Part shown: positions 1-8,506 of the stretch, piece by piece | How the letters are laid out: each line of letters starts with the position of its first letter | How positions within the stretch are numbered: the stretch's first letter is position 1 | From: Bacteroidales bacterium | GTDB lineage: Bacteria; Bacteroidota; Bacteroidia; Bacteroidales; UBA932 | Length of the DNA: 17,514 bases | Reading direction: 5' to 3' | Assembly (NCBI GenBank): GCA_016281435.1 | Contig: JAEEIQ010000008.1 | Coordinates: forward strand, 1-17,514 | Notes under the pieces: generated by a model | Told to the model about the DNA's origin: nothing | The model's database searches: none | Seen by the model: the letters and a program-made list of their open reading frames with translations, nothing else | Translations under genes and position numbers: made by a program

Positions 1-1353
1 ACCCCGGGTGAGGCCACGGAGACCGGATTCGGCTTCACTGTGGCCCTTTCCGACGCGGATTCATGGAAATACATCGTCCGCAAGTCTTCCGAGGCCGCTC
101 CTTCCGCCGAGTTCATCAATGAATCCGGCACCGCCGGCGCCGGGACCGCCGGATCGCTGACAGGCCTCGAGGAGGGCAGCGAATACACCCTCTACGTGCT
201 TCCCCTGAACGGGACCACGCTGGGAACAGTCTCCAAGCTGGTGTTCTCGACCAAGGCTGCCGCGATCAATGACTATTGGCAGGCCTGGCAGGACGGTAAG
301 GACATCGTGATCTGCGGTGTGACTTACAACAAGGCAACGAATGGGGCGGGAACGCTCCTGCTCGCCGACGAGCAGGAGGAAAACCTGCGTACATGGATTA
401 ATCAGACTTCCGGCGTCTTTTTCCTCGAGCAGAACGACGGATGCGCCTTCGCCACGTATTCGCTCACGCCTTCGGACCCGCCTTCGATCACGCCTTCGAT
501 CACCCGCATCTCCGAGCAGGTCTTGCTGATAAGCCGTTATGCCGACAAGCCGGTCACCATACGTCCGACTATGTGCTGGTACCTGCTTCAGGGGGCTTCC
601 CTCGTCATGAAGAACATCCATTACGATCTCGTCAATATCAACGGCGGCTCCAATGCCACTTACGCGCTCAACAACGCGAGTTCCACCTCCGATGCCGAGA
701 AGCTGCACATCGAGGACTGCACCGTGACGGGAATCCAGAAGCCTGTCATGTACCTCAGCGTCGCCACGACAGGGATAAAGAGCCTTGTGGTCCGCGGCAG
801 CAGTTTCCAGATGGTCCACACTACCGGAAACATCCAGCTGTTCAACTTCTACAAGTCTTCCGCGCTGCATGTCTACAAGACAATCGCATTCGAGAACAAC
901 GTGGTCTACAACTCCACCTGCCAGACCGTGCAGTTGTTCAACTACGACCAGAACGTCGCCCAGACCGGCTCGCCCTGGGACGGAACGATCTCGGTGAAGG
1001 ACAACATATTCTACAATTGCCCTTCGGCGAACTCCTACGTGAAGTTCTACCAGGCGGCGTCCGTTGCGATAAGGGGCAATGTCTTCTGGGCCGATCCTTC
1101 TTCCTCCGCCGGAACCTACCTCATGATATGCTACGGTGAGGGGCAGGATGCATCCGAGGTCGATGTCGACGGAAACATAGTCTACGGACTTGTCGACGGC
1201 AAGAACTGGCTGAAGGCGCATTCGAACTCCAAGGTGAAACCCGACGGAAACACGATGACCAAACTCTCCGAGGATCCGTTCGAGAGCTTCAACACTTCCA
1301 CCGGGGCCTATGTACTCAAGGCCGCCTACAGTGCCTACGGGCCGAAGAAATGA
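1..1353 (+). CDS. DUF5123-type secreted beta-helix-like protein with Fn3-like domain (5' partial)
   Basis: The frame is open from the first base, so the start lies outside the window; 450 residues are visible up to TGA at 1351-1353. The first ~85 visible residues look like an Fn3-type beta sandwich (…GLEEGSEYTLYVLPLNG…). A middle part resembles DUF4957. The C-terminal ~160 residues carry repeated N-rich strands (ENNVVYNS, KDNIFYNC, RGNVFWAD, DGNIVYG) and the closing DPFESFNTSTGAYVLK segment typical of Bacteroidales DUF5123 proteins. The recurring NxVxY/NxFxW turns suggest a right-handed beta-helix. Such proteins are often surface or secreted members of polysaccharide-utilisation loci and may bind or cleave pectin-like glycans; no catalytic residues can be named here. 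A 12-bp tandem duplication near 483-510 gives a small Pro/Ser/Ile repeat (PSITPSIT). Substrate is unknown. Confidence 0.8.
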   Translation, partial: TPGEATETGFGFTVALSDADSWKYIVRKSSEAAPSAEFINESGTAGAGTAGSLTGLEEGSEYTLYVLPLNGTTLGTVSKLVFSTKAAAINDYWQAWQDGKDIVICGVTYNKATNGAGTLLLADEQEENLRTWINQTSGVFFLEQNDGCAFATYSLTPSDPPSITPSITRISEQVLLISRYADKPVTIRPTMCWYLLQGASLVMKNIHYDLVNINGGSNATYALNNASSTSDAEKLHIEDCTVTGIQKPVMYLSVATTGIKSLVVRGSSFQMVHTTGNIQLFNFYKSSALHVYKTIAFENNVVYNSTCQTVQLFNYDQNVAQTGSPWDGTISVKDNIFYNCPSANSYVKFYQAASVAIRGNVFWADPSSSAGTYLMICYGEGQDASEVDVDGNIVYGLVDGKNWLKAHSNSKVKPDGNTMTKLSEDPFESFNTSTGAYVLKAAYSAYGPKK

Positions 1354-1363
1354 CGCCTTGGTG

Positions 1364-1410
1364 ATGTGAAAAGCGGGGGCCGGATCTTGTCCGGCTCCCG
1401 CTTTTCACAT
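1364..1410. terminator. Long hairpin, probable bidirectional terminator
   Basis: Left arm 1364-1384 and right arm 1390-1410 pair over 21 positions with one G-T position (a G-U wobble in RNA on the plus strand) and a 5-nt loop, TCTTG. The outer part is ATGTGAAAAGCGGG against CCCGCTTTTCACAT. It sits 10 bp after the DUF5123 gene and 13 bp before the stop of the convergent CpxP-like gene, so it can end transcription from both sides. The A-rich and T-rich stretches lie inside the stem rather than as a free U tract. Confidence 0.75.
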
Positions 1411-1423
1411 GAAAGGACAGTCT

Positions 1424-1990
1424 TTACAGAGTGGTTTCTCCGGTTTTCGGAGCCCTCTGGCCCTGTCCTTCCGGACGGGGACCCTTCTGGCCGCCGGGGC
1501 GGCCGCCCTGCGGGCCGCCATGATGCCCTTCTCCACCGCGCAACTGGGAAATCTGCTGCCTGCGGAAACGCTCTTCGGAAAGGAACACCTTGGCAACCTT
1601 CTCGGGGGCGAGGATCTTGGAGAACTTCGCGAAGTACTTCTGCTTGTCCACTCCCTTGCCGGATGCCTCGATGTAAGCCTTCGTGAGCTTGCTTATCTCG
1701 GCCGCTTCGGCCTTTTCGGCGATGGCCTTGTTAAGGGCCTTGAAGGCGTCCCTTTCGGCTTTCGCGTACTCGCGGCCTTCGGCCTCCATCGCGTTGTATA
1801 CGGGCCAGAAGGACTGGGCTTCTGCTTCGGTGAGTCCTACGTACTGGGTCAGGAAGGCTATCTTTTCAGCCTGCACCCTTTCTGACCAGCCGCTTTTTTC
1901 GTGGCTGCGTTGCGGCCCCTGGGGCTGCTGTGCCTGCATGGGCAGCACTGCCAGCGCTGCGGATGCAACAAGGATCAGAATCTTTTTCAT
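1424..1990 (-). CDS. CpxP/Spy-like periplasmic protein of an ECF sigma operon
   Basis: 188 residues. Residues 1-20 form a signal peptide (MKKILILVASAALAVLPMQA, cleavage before Q21), so the protein is periplasmic. The mature part is highly charged and helical, with a motif at ~53-70, LTEAEAQSFWPVYNAMEAE, of the LTxxEAxxFWPVYxxxExE type seen in small Bacteroidota proteins encoded beside ECF sigma factors (sometimes annotated 'sensor of ECF-type sigma factor') and reminiscent of Spy/CpxP LTxxQ chaperones. The C-terminal ~40 residues are Gly/Pro/Arg-rich with a GHHGG cluster that could bind metal; that is inference. It is the last gene of a three-gene operon, 3 bp after the anti-sigma-like gene. 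It may sense envelope stress or assist folding. Confidence 0.7.
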   Translation of the reverse strand: MKKILILVASAALAVLPMQAQQPQGPQRSHEKSGWSERVQAEKIAFLTQYVGLTEAEAQSFWPVYNAMEAEGREYAKAERDAFKALNKAIAEKAEAAEISKLTKAYIEASGKGVDKQKYFAKFSKILAPEKVAKVFLSEERFRRQQISQLRGGEGHHGGPQGGRPGGQKGPRPEGQGQRAPKTGETTL

Positions 1991-1993
1991 AAC

Positions 1994-2272
1994 CTATAAA
2001 TCTAAGGAATATCCAATCTGGTCGAGCGTGGTTCCCGAATCGATGAGGTAGGCGATAATGTCGTCCTGGAAGGTGCTTGCCGCATCCTTCTGCCGGGAGA
2101 TGTTTGTCCCGATCAGCACGCCGGCCGCAAGGCTGGCCGCAATGGCGAGGGCTCCGGCTACATGCCGGAAGGACCGGGTACGGGGAGCTTCCTTCGCGGG
2201 AATCGCCGAGAGTCTCGCGGAAAGGGATTCGAAATATCCTTCGGGAACCGAGTATGGTAGTTTCTTTCTCAT
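1994..2272 (-). CDS. Anti-sigma-factor-like single-pass membrane protein
   Basis: 92 residues with an N-terminal cytoplasmic segment, YSVPEGYFESLSARL (residues 7-21), a motif common in short Bacteroidota proteins encoded next to ECF sigma factors. One transmembrane helix spans ~38-56 (HVAGALAIAASLAAGVLIG), followed by a ~36-residue acidic periplasmic tail. Topology fits an anti-sigma factor that holds the ECF sigma encoded 35 bp upstream. There is no zinc-binding HxxxCxxC motif, so it is not a ZAS-type protein. Anti-sigma function is inferred from context and topology. Confidence 0.65.
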   Translation of the reverse strand: MRKKLPYSVPEGYFESLSARLSAIPAKEAPRTRSFRHVAGALAIAASLAAGVLIGTNISRQKDAASTFQDDIIAYLIDSGTTLDQIGYSLDL

Positions 2273-2307
2273 AACCGTTTGTTTAGATGGATAGGGATGC
2301 CGGAAGT

Positions 2308-2805
2308 TTAATCATCGGATAAAAGGTCTTTCAGTTTCTCCGCGGCGAAGTGGTATGAAGCCTTCAGCGCGCCGACCGATGTGCCCGTGATACCGGAGAT
2401 GGTCTCATAGGGCAGTTCCTCGAAATAACGCATGCAGAACACGGTGCGCTGCTTGTCGGGAAGGGCTTTTATCGCATTGCGAAGACGCCCCTCCGCCTTG
2501 TCCCCGTCGTGGATGCCTTCCGCAGCGGCGACTGCCTGCGCGTCCCCTCCAAGTCCCTCGAATATGGACTGCAGCCTGCGTTTCCGGAGGAAGCCCAGGG
2601 CCTCGTTGGTCGCGATTCTCCAGAGCCAGGTGAACGGGGCGCTGTCCCCGCGGAAGGAGGGCAGGGCGCGCCAGACCTTGAGGAAAACCTCCTGCATGAG
2701 GTCGTCAGCATCCTCGTGGGAATCGACAAGGGAGCGGACGTGCCAGTAAAGACGCTCGCTGTAGTCCCTGACTAGGGTATTGAACAATTCTTCCCTTCCG
2801 TTCAT
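2308..2805 (-). CDS. RNA polymerase ECF sigma factor
   Basis: 165 residues, the normal ECF length. Region 2 covers ~10-77 with DADDLMQEVFLKVWR at 32-46 and the -10-binding segment FTWLWRIATNEALGFLRKR. Region 4 covers ~108-160 with ALPDKQRTVFCMRYFEELPYETISGITGTSVGALKASYHFA, the -35-binding helix-turn-helix. The start ATG (2803-2805) gives a complete region 2 and lies ~27 bp downstream of a plausible -7 box. It heads an operon with the anti-sigma-like and CpxP-like genes, so it probably directs an envelope-stress regulon and its own operon. The inducing signal cannot be told from sequence. Confidence 0.93.
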   Translation of the reverse strand: MNGREELFNTLVRDYSERLYWHVRSLVDSHEDADDLMQEVFLKVWRALPSFRGDSAPFTWLWRIATNEALGFLRKRRLQSIFEGLGGDAQAVAAAEGIHDGDKAEGRLRNAIKALPDKQRTVFCMRYFEELPYETISGITGTSVGALKASYHFAAEKLKDLLSDD

Positions 2806-2831
2806 GTCATACTTTGAAGCAAAAACCGGGT

Positions 2832-2840
2832 CAAAGTTTA
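2832..2840 (-). promoter_or_regulatory. Probable -7 box of the sigma/anti-sigma/CpxP-like operon
   Basis: On the minus strand the bases read TAAACTTTG; the 8-mer AAACTTTG matches seven of eight positions of the Bacteroides -7 consensus TAnnTTTG. A TTTA about 21 bp upstream could serve as the -33 box. The predicted transcript would start near 2826, about 20 nt before the sigma ATG. Confidence 0.4.
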
Positions 2841-2861
2841 AATACTTGTTGCAAATATGAG

Positions 2862-2869
2862 TAAATTTG
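2862..2869 (+). promoter_or_regulatory. Probable -7 promoter box of the DUF5686 gene
   Basis: TAAATTTG is a full match to TAnnTTTG, with TTTA at 2837-2840 as a possible -33 box 21 bp upstream. The box ends only 4 bp before the ATG at 2874, so the mRNA would begin at or next to the start codon. It shares the 68-bp intergenic gap with the divergent sigma-operon promoter. Confidence 0.5.
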
Positions 2870-2873
2870 CGGC

Positions 2874-5474
2874 ATGTGTGCGATCGGAAGAAGAGTTTTT
2901 ACCTGCGTATTGCTGGTGGTAACCTGCCTTGAACTACTTGGACAGACGACCAAAATCAGGGGTCGTGTCATCGATGGTGAGGGCGAGGGAATCCCGTTCG
3001 CCGCCGTGTACTTCAAGGGTACGACTACGGGTATAACGACCGATCTGGACGGATACTACAATCTCGAGAACAGGAATACCGCAGACAGCGTCCTCGTGGC
3101 CCAGCTGCTGGGTTACGACACGGTGGAAAAGAAGATAGTCCCCGGACATTTCATCACCGTCAATTTTACTCTCGCCCTGACGGACAACCGCCTCAGCGGG
3201 GCCCATGTCAAGGCTGACAACAAGAAGGCCCGCGAGCTTCTCGCGAACATCCAGAAGCACAGGGACCGCAACGATCCCGACAACCATCCGGAATACGGCT
3301 GCGAGGTGTACAGCAAGATAGAACTGGACATGACCCATCCGGAGGAGCAGCTGACTGCGAAATCCTTCCGCCGCGAGTTCGGCTTCGTGTTCGACTACGT
3401 GGACACATCTTCCGTGTCAGGGGTGCCGTACCTGCCGGTGATGATTTCGGAGACCGTGGCGTCCCGCAGGCATTCTTCTTCCCCCGCCTTCGACACCGAG
3501 ACTGTCCGCGCCAACCGCGTCTCCGGCATCAATCCGGACGGGAACAACCTGCTGAGCCAGTTCACCGGCTCAATGCACCTTAAAACCAATTTCTACCGGC
3601 CGTTCATCGATGCGTTCGACATGCAGTTCCCCTCCCCGATCCAGGAGTCGGGCCTGCTCTATTACAATTACTACATCATAGACACCCTCGTGACTGACGG
3701 GCGGAAGACCCTGCTCGTGCGTTATCATCCGAAGTCCCTGGTGTCCACCCCGTCCTTCGACGGGGAGATGCACATAGACGTGGAGGACTTCGCCTTGCGC
3801 AGCATCCACGCCAACATGAAGAACACCACCAACGTCAACTGGATGAGGGACCTGGTCCTGGACGCTGAATACCAGAGGCTGGCAGATTCGACGTGGTTCT
3901 ACAAGTCCGACAAGTTGTACGCCGACCTTTCGCTGTCCTTGCGGGACTCTTCGAAGATGCTTTCCTTCATCGGACGCCGGGAGATGGTGTATGACAAGGT
4001 TGACCTGAGTCCGGCAGGCACGCCTGATCTCCGCAAGGGAATCGTGGCGGTGGAGGATGATGCCAATTCGAAGGACGATGCTTTCTGGGCGGCGGCCCGT
4101 CCCGAGCCCCTTTCCAGGAAGGAGCAGGCCGTATATGAAATGGTGGACAGGGTCAAGACCGTTCCCCTGTACAAGAGCCTCTACGACGTGGTCTATACGG
4201 TCGTGAACGGATACTACGACTGGGGGAAGATAGGCATCGGCCCGTATTTCAAGCTGATCAGTTTCAACAGCCTGGAAGGTTTCCGCCCGCAGATCGGGCT
4301 GCGCACTTCGAAGGATTTCAGCAGGAAGGACAGGTTCACCGTTTATGGCGCATGGGGGACCCTCGACCGCCAGTTCAAGGGCGGTGGCAGCTGGGAGCAT
4401 CTTTTCAGCCGCGTTCCCGAGAAGAAACTGACAGTGTCCGGAAGTTACGACGTGTTCCAGCTCGGAAGCGGGCAGAGCAAGATATCCGAAGGGAATATCC
4501 TCGCCAGCATCTTTGGCGGCAGCAAGAAGAACAGGCTGACCATGATGTCCTCTTTCTCGGCGAACTACAAGCATGAGTTCTCGATGTCCCTGAACGCCGA
4601 GGCCGGGGTGGATTTCAAACGTTTCTATCCCAGCGAGCAGCCCTGGATAGGGCAGAAGTACCATGTGCCCATGTACGCGCCCGATTCGACCGCGGTTCCG
4701 TCCGTAGCGGCGAACGAGCTTTACGTCTCCCTGCGTTTTTCCAAGGACGAGACGGTGAACAGGGGCCATTTCATCAAGAAATATGTCCATTCCCGTTACC
4801 CGGCGGTGACCCTCAGCCTCGCCGGCTCCGTGCCCGGACTGCGCGAGGGGGACTGGGGTTATCTCCGCCCGGAACTGACCATGCGCTGGAATCCCCGTTT
4901 CCCTCCGATAGGGACATCCAAGTTGTATTTCAACGCCGGTACTGTCGTGGGGCGGGTTCCCTATCCACTGCTGCACATCCACGAGGGCAACAGCACCTAT
5001 CTGTACGACCGTTTTTCCTTTTCGTGCATGGATTTCATGGAGTTCGTCTCGGACAGCTGGGTGACCCTTTTCTACAATCACTGCTTCAACGGCTTCTTCT
5101 TCGGTAAGATTCCGTTGATACGCCGTCTGGGCCTTCGGGAAGAGGTCTCCGCAAAGGCCACCTGGGGCTGGCTCTCGGACAAGAACAACGGTGACCTTAC
5201 GAAACTGGCTTTCAGTGAGATCGAATCCCCCATGCTCTTTCCCAACGGTACTTCGTCCCTTGGCCGCGTCCCTTACGTCGAACTGGGCGCCGGGATAAGC
5301 AACATCTTCAAGGTCTTGCGCGTGGACGCATTCTGGCGCATAACCCACAGGGATGAAAGGATGGTCATAGAAGAAACCGGGCCGGTCCGGAGGACCGACC
5401 TGGAAGAAAAGGTTCTGCGCCGTATGAGAACCGCCAACTTCGCTTTGAAGATAGGCGCTGATTTCAAGTTCTAG
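2874..5474 (+). CDS. DUF5686 / carboxypeptidase-regulatory-like domain envelope protein
   Basis: 866 residues, the usual length of this Bacteroidota family. Residues 1-24 are a signal peptide ending LELLGQ. A carboxypeptidase-regulatory-like (CarboxypepD_reg) beta-sandwich follows at ~26-105 (KIRGRVIDGEGEGIPFAAV…GITTDLDGYYNL), as found at the N-terminus of TonB-dependent receptors. The remaining ~750 residues match DUF5686, and many alternating aromatic strands in the second half, ending in FALKIGADFKF, suggest an outer-membrane beta-barrel. Function is unknown; a role in outer-membrane transport or assembly is inference. The only nearby in-frame ATG is at 2874, which preserves the signal peptide. 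Its stop TAG (5472-5474) overlaps the stop of the convergent heparinase gene. Confidence 0.88.
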   Translation: MCAIGRRVFTCVLLVVTCLELLGQTTKIRGRVIDGEGEGIPFAAVYFKGTTTGITTDLDGYYNLENRNTADSVLVAQLLGYDTVEKKIVPGHFITVNFTLALTDNRLSGAHVKADNKKARELLANIQKHRDRNDPDNHPEYGCEVYSKIELDMTHPEEQLTAKSFRREFGFVFDYVDTSSVSGVPYLPVMISETVASRRHSSSPAFDTETVRANRVSGINPDGNNLLSQFTGSMHLKTNFYRPFIDAFDMQFPSPIQESGLLYYNYYIIDTLVTDGRKTLLVRYHPKSLVSTPSFDGEMHIDVEDFALRSIHANMKNTTNVNWMRDLVLDAEYQRLADSTWFYKSDKLYADLSLSLRDSSKMLSFIGRREMVYDKVDLSPAGTPDLRKGIVAVEDDANSKDDAFWAAARPEPLSRKEQAVYEMVDRVKTVPLYKSLYDVVYTVVNGYYDWGKIGIGPYFKLISFNSLEGFRPQIGLRTSKDFSRKDRFTVYGAWGTLDRQFKGGGSWEHLFSRVPEKKLTVSGSYDVFQLGSGQSKISEGNILASIFGGSKKNRLTMMSSFSANYKHEFSMSLNAEAGVDFKRFYPSEQPWIGQKYHVPMYAPDSTAVPSVAANELYVSLRFSKDETVNRGHFIKKYVHSRYPAVTLSLAGSVPGLREGDWGYLRPELTMRWNPRFPPIGTSKLYFNAGTVVGRVPYPLLHIHEGNSTYLYDRFSFSCMDFMEFVSDSWVTLFYNHCFNGFFFGKIPLIRRLGLREEVSAKATWGWLSDKNNGDLTKLAFSEIESPMLFPNGTSSLGRVPYVELGAGISNIFKVLRVDAFWRITHRDERMVIEETGPVRRTDLEEKVLRRMRTANFALKIGADFKF

Positions 5475-7540
5475 AGACGGGTAAATTCCGCCGTGAAGAC
5501 TCCTTTCGGGGCGGATTTTGCGGGAGGCGAGATTATGATGCGGGACAGCCAGGGGCCCCAGATCCTGGAGAGCCTTTCGTCCTTCATCTCCTCGCTCATC
5601 ACGATGGCCCTCCATCCTGAAGGGATCTTCACGAGTACGGACATGGTCCTTCGTTTGTCGAAACTCTTCGTTTCGATGACCAGTTCGTTCTTTTTCAACT
5701 TGCGGCCGCCGACGACGTCCCCTGCCGTGAAAACCCTTCCCGGAGTGACGAAGTTCTCACCGATGCGGGCTATCTTGCCGGTCGTGAAGACATAGCTGTC
5801 GCTGAGGGTGAGACGGTCTTTCCCCAGTACCCATCTGCGCTCCAGAAGGGAGCATCCGGTGTCGGGCCCGTATGCCGCGGAGAATTCGGTCGTGAAGGTA
5901 CCGGCTTCGGTATCGCATTCGCACATCGAAGCCCTGTATCCGGCGCCGGGCAGCTGCGGATGGCGGACGACGGGCACATTGTGCCAATGTGATCCTATGT
6001 ACCAGATGGAGTAGCGGTTCGGACCGAACGTGTCTTTCCCGTATGTCCCCGTGCCGGGATCGACGATGACCGGTATGCCGTCGATGAAGAGTATGCCGGA
6101 ACCGGTGTCGTTGTGGTTGTGGCTTTCGTTGTTGTGGCCGCCTTTTGCCGCGAGGACCCAGCCTTCGCCGTTCCTGAGGACGGCTTGCTGGGTTTCCGGA
6201 TACCATTCTGAAGCGACGGACTTTTCAGTGGCCTCAAGGAATGCCGCGGGGTCGCCGCCGCACCTCTCCATGGCCTGCCGGCAGTATTCCTTCAGTGCAT
6301 TCCCGAAGCGCAGGTCCTCGAGGGCGGTGAATATCTCGGAGCAGGTGAACTTGAAGTCGTTGAACTTGTTGCGCTCCTTGTCGATCAGCTTGCAGGTGGC
6401 GTAGTCCTTGAGGGCCCGGCTGCCGATTCCGTCGGCGAAGCGCCAGGTCAGCATCTGCGCTCCGCTGAAAGCCCGGCCTTCAGCGTCCCCGAAGTTCATC
6501 AGCCAGTTGTCGCCCAGGTCGGTTTTCATCTTGAATTCGCCCATCCTGAGCAGGAAGGGATCCGTGAGCGCGTTCATCCGTCCCGCCGTCGCGTCCGAGA
6601 TCATGCGGGCGTATTCATAGACCTTGCCGAAGGCCATGCGCCAGTAAGAAGGTCCTTCGTCGCAGGCTCCGTCCTGCGTTATGTAGCTGAGATATGCATC
6701 CATGGCCTTGAAAGAACGGGCCATGGCGCGGTCCAGCCTGTCCTGGTCGCGGTCGGCCAGAAGGAAGGCGAAGGTTGTGTATAGGCAGCAGTAGGGGTCC
6801 CAGTTGTTGATTATCTGTCCCTTGTCCACGAAGCCGAAGAAGGCGTGCGGACCGGCATCCAGGCTCTCGTCCAGGAAGGGCTTGAAGGTGTGTTCTTCGA
6901 GGGCGCGGTACACGGTCCGGCATATCGTCGGTTCCATCTTGTCCAGTTCCTCCTTGAAGAAGTACAGGCCGGCTGCAAGCGTGGCTGCGTTGTTCGCGCT
7001 GTGGAGGGTTATGAACTTCTCGTCATAGCCGGGCAGCGTGCGGTGGGAAGACTGGCGCGTGGTATGCTGGGCATGGTCCCATGAATGGCGCTGGGTCTCG
7101 AACCACATTCCGTCGGCAATCTTCGGCAGGAACCTTCCCTTGCCCTCGGCCAGTTCGGCGACTATAAGGGCGTTCAGGACGCTGCGGTTGCCTGATTCTT
7201 TTTTCATAATGGCCCTGTCGCCTGTTTTCTCATACTCGAGATAGTCGCTTGCGTACAGGGTCTGCCATTCGTAGCTGAGAAGTTCTTCACCCTTGTGGAT
7301 CAGTTCGTTCCGCCTTTTTTCCGGAATCATTTCTTCCCAGCCCTTCCTGTCGGACCATGCGGGGTAGGGCATCCAGGACGAAGCAGTACCGGCGCGGAAA
7401 AGCGAATCCCGGCCGGAGCAGGAGGCGAAGAGTCCTTCAAACAGACGGTTGTCCGTCCGGGCCGTGGCATCCGGGGCCACGATAAAACACAAGACAGCCC
7501 CCAGCACTGCCAGGGCTGTCTTGAAAAGATTGTGTGCCAT
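5471..7540 (-). CDS. Heparinase II/III-like polysaccharide lyase
   Basis: 689 residues. A signal peptide occupies ~1-27 (cleavage after DATA), so the enzyme is exported. An alpha/alpha-toroid region (~60-410) holds INNWDPYC at 244-251 and DEGPSYW at 294-300. The C-terminal beta-sandwich domain begins near 445 with GGHNNESHNHNDTGSG at 467-482, the histidine-rich motif of Hepar_II_III proteins that lies at the active site. The family cleaves uronic-acid glycans by beta-elimination. Heparin, heparan, alginate-like or other host/plant polysaccharide cannot be chosen from sequence. The gene starts 11 bp after the transketolase C-subunit stop and is probably co-transcribed with it. No SusC/SusD or sulfatase genes are beside it, so it is not in a typical PUL. 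The start ATG (7538-7540) precedes the signal peptide directly. Confidence 0.85.
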   Translation of the reverse strand: MAHNLFKTALAVLGAVLCFIVAPDATARTDNRLFEGLFASCSGRDSLFRAGTASSWMPYPAWSDRKGWEEMIPEKRRNELIHKGEELLSYEWQTLYASDYLEYEKTGDRAIMKKESGNRSVLNALIVAELAEGKGRFLPKIADGMWFETQRHSWDHAQHTTRQSSHRTLPGYDEKFITLHSANNAATLAAGLYFFKEELDKMEPTICRTVYRALEEHTFKPFLDESLDAGPHAFFGFVDKGQIINNWDPYCCLYTTFAFLLADRDQDRLDRAMARSFKAMDAYLSYITQDGACDEGPSYWRMAFGKVYEYARMISDATAGRMNALTDPFLLRMGEFKMKTDLGDNWLMNFGDAEGRAFSGAQMLTWRFADGIGSRALKDYATCKLIDKERNKFNDFKFTCSEIFTALEDLRFGNALKEYCRQAMERCGGDPAAFLEATEKSVASEWYPETQQAVLRNGEGWVLAAKGGHNNESHNHNDTGSGILFIDGIPVIVDPGTGTYGKDTFGPNRYSIWYIGSHWHNVPVVRHPQLPGAGYRASMCECDTEAGTFTTEFSAAYGPDTGCSLLERRWVLGKDRLTLSDSYVFTTGKIARIGENFVTPGRVFTAGDVVGGRKLKKNELVIETKSFDKRRTMSVLVKIPSGWRAIVMSEEMKDERLSRIWGPWLSRIIISPPAKSAPKGVFTAEFTRL

Positions 7541-7551
7541 AGGGTTAAGGG

Positions 7552-8505
7552 CTATTTCCTTGCGATGGCCCGCTTTGCCGCGGCGGCAAGGGTCGGGGCG
7601 TCGAGCCCGTATGCCTTCATCAGCTCGGCGGGAGTGCCGGACTGGCCGAAACGGTCGCCTCCGTTGATGAACTCGACGGGCGCGGGTTTGTTTGCTGCAA
7701 GCACTCCGGAAACGGCCTCTCCGAGACCTCCGGCCATGTTGTGCTCCTCGGCCACGACTACGCAGCCGGTCTTCGCGATGCTCCCGAGAAGGGCCTTTTC
7801 GTCGAGCGGCTTAACCGTCGCCACGTTCAGCACCTCGGCGCTGATGCCTTCAGCCTCGAGCATCTCGGCTGCTCCGAGGGCTTCCCATACGAGATGGCCG
7901 CAGGCGACTATGGTGACGTCCTTGCCGGGGTTGAGATTGTAGATCTTGCCGATTTCGAAGGGCTCGTCGGCTCCGGTGAAGTTGGGCACCGAGGGCCGGC
8001 CGAAGCGAAGGTACACGGGGCCGTCCATCTTCGCGGCGGCGATGGTGGCGTTCTTCGTCTGGTTGTAGTCGCAGGGGACTATCACGGTCATTCCGGGCAG
8101 GGCGCGCATCAGGGCGATGTCTTCCATCGTCTGGTGGGTGGCTCCGTCTTCCCCGAGGGTGATCCCGGCGTGGGAAGAAGCGATCTTGACGTTGGTGTGG
8201 CCGTAGGCTACCTCCTGGCGGAGCTGGTCATAGACGCGTCCGGTGACGAACTCGGCGAATGAGCCGATGAAGGGAATCTTGCCCGTGATCGCAAGTCCGG
8301 CGGCCACTCCGACCATGTTGGCCTCGGCGATGCCGCACTGGATGAATCTGTCGGGGAATTCCTTGGCGAAGGCGCCCATCTTGAGGGAACCCTTCAGGTC
8401 CGCCGTGAGGGCGAGGACCTTGTCGTTTTCGCGGCCCGCGATGACGAGCCCCTCACCGAAACCGCTGCGGGTATCGATCTTGCCTGTGTCGATATATTTC
8501 TTCAT
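7552..8505 (-). CDS. Transketolase, C-terminal (pyrimidine-binding) subunit
   Basis: 317 residues covering the pyrimidine-binding and C-terminal domains of transketolase. The TPP-activating glutamate lies in CGIAEANMVG (E61). Other family motifs are SHAGITLGEDGATHQ (111-125), VIVPCDYNQ and the C-terminal GGDRFGQSGTPAELM. With the upstream subunit it should form a heteromeric TPP- and Mg-dependent enzyme that moves two-carbon ketol units between sugar phosphates in the non-oxidative pentose phosphate pathway. The ATG is 1 bp after the N-subunit stop codon, implying translational coupling. Split transketolases are known in many bacteria and archaea. A DXP-synthase-like or other ketose transferase role is less likely. 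Confidence 0.92.
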   Translation of the reverse strand: MKKYIDTGKIDTRSGFGEGLVIAGRENDKVLALTADLKGSLKMGAFAKEFPDRFIQCGIAEANMVGVAAGLAITGKIPFIGSFAEFVTGRVYDQLRQEVAYGHTNVKIASSHAGITLGEDGATHQTMEDIALMRALPGMTVIVPCDYNQTKNATIAAAKMDGPVYLRFGRPSVPNFTGADEPFEIGKIYNLNPGKDVTIVACGHLVWEALGAAEMLEAEGISAEVLNVATVKPLDEKALLGSIAKTGCVVVAEEHNMAGGLGEAVSGVLAANKPAPVEFINGGDRFGQSGTPAELMKAYGLDAPTLAAAAKRAIARK

Positions 8506-8506
8506 A

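Noticed and set aside
61..1221. Long minus-strand frame (386 residues)
   Set aside because: Antisense to the DUF5123 gene; Arg/Val/Gly/His-rich shadow with no domain.
3570..5615. Long minus-strand frame (681 residues)
   Set aside because: Lies antisense to the DUF5686 gene; composition is that of a GC-rich shadow frame (many His, Arg, Gly, Val) with no motif.
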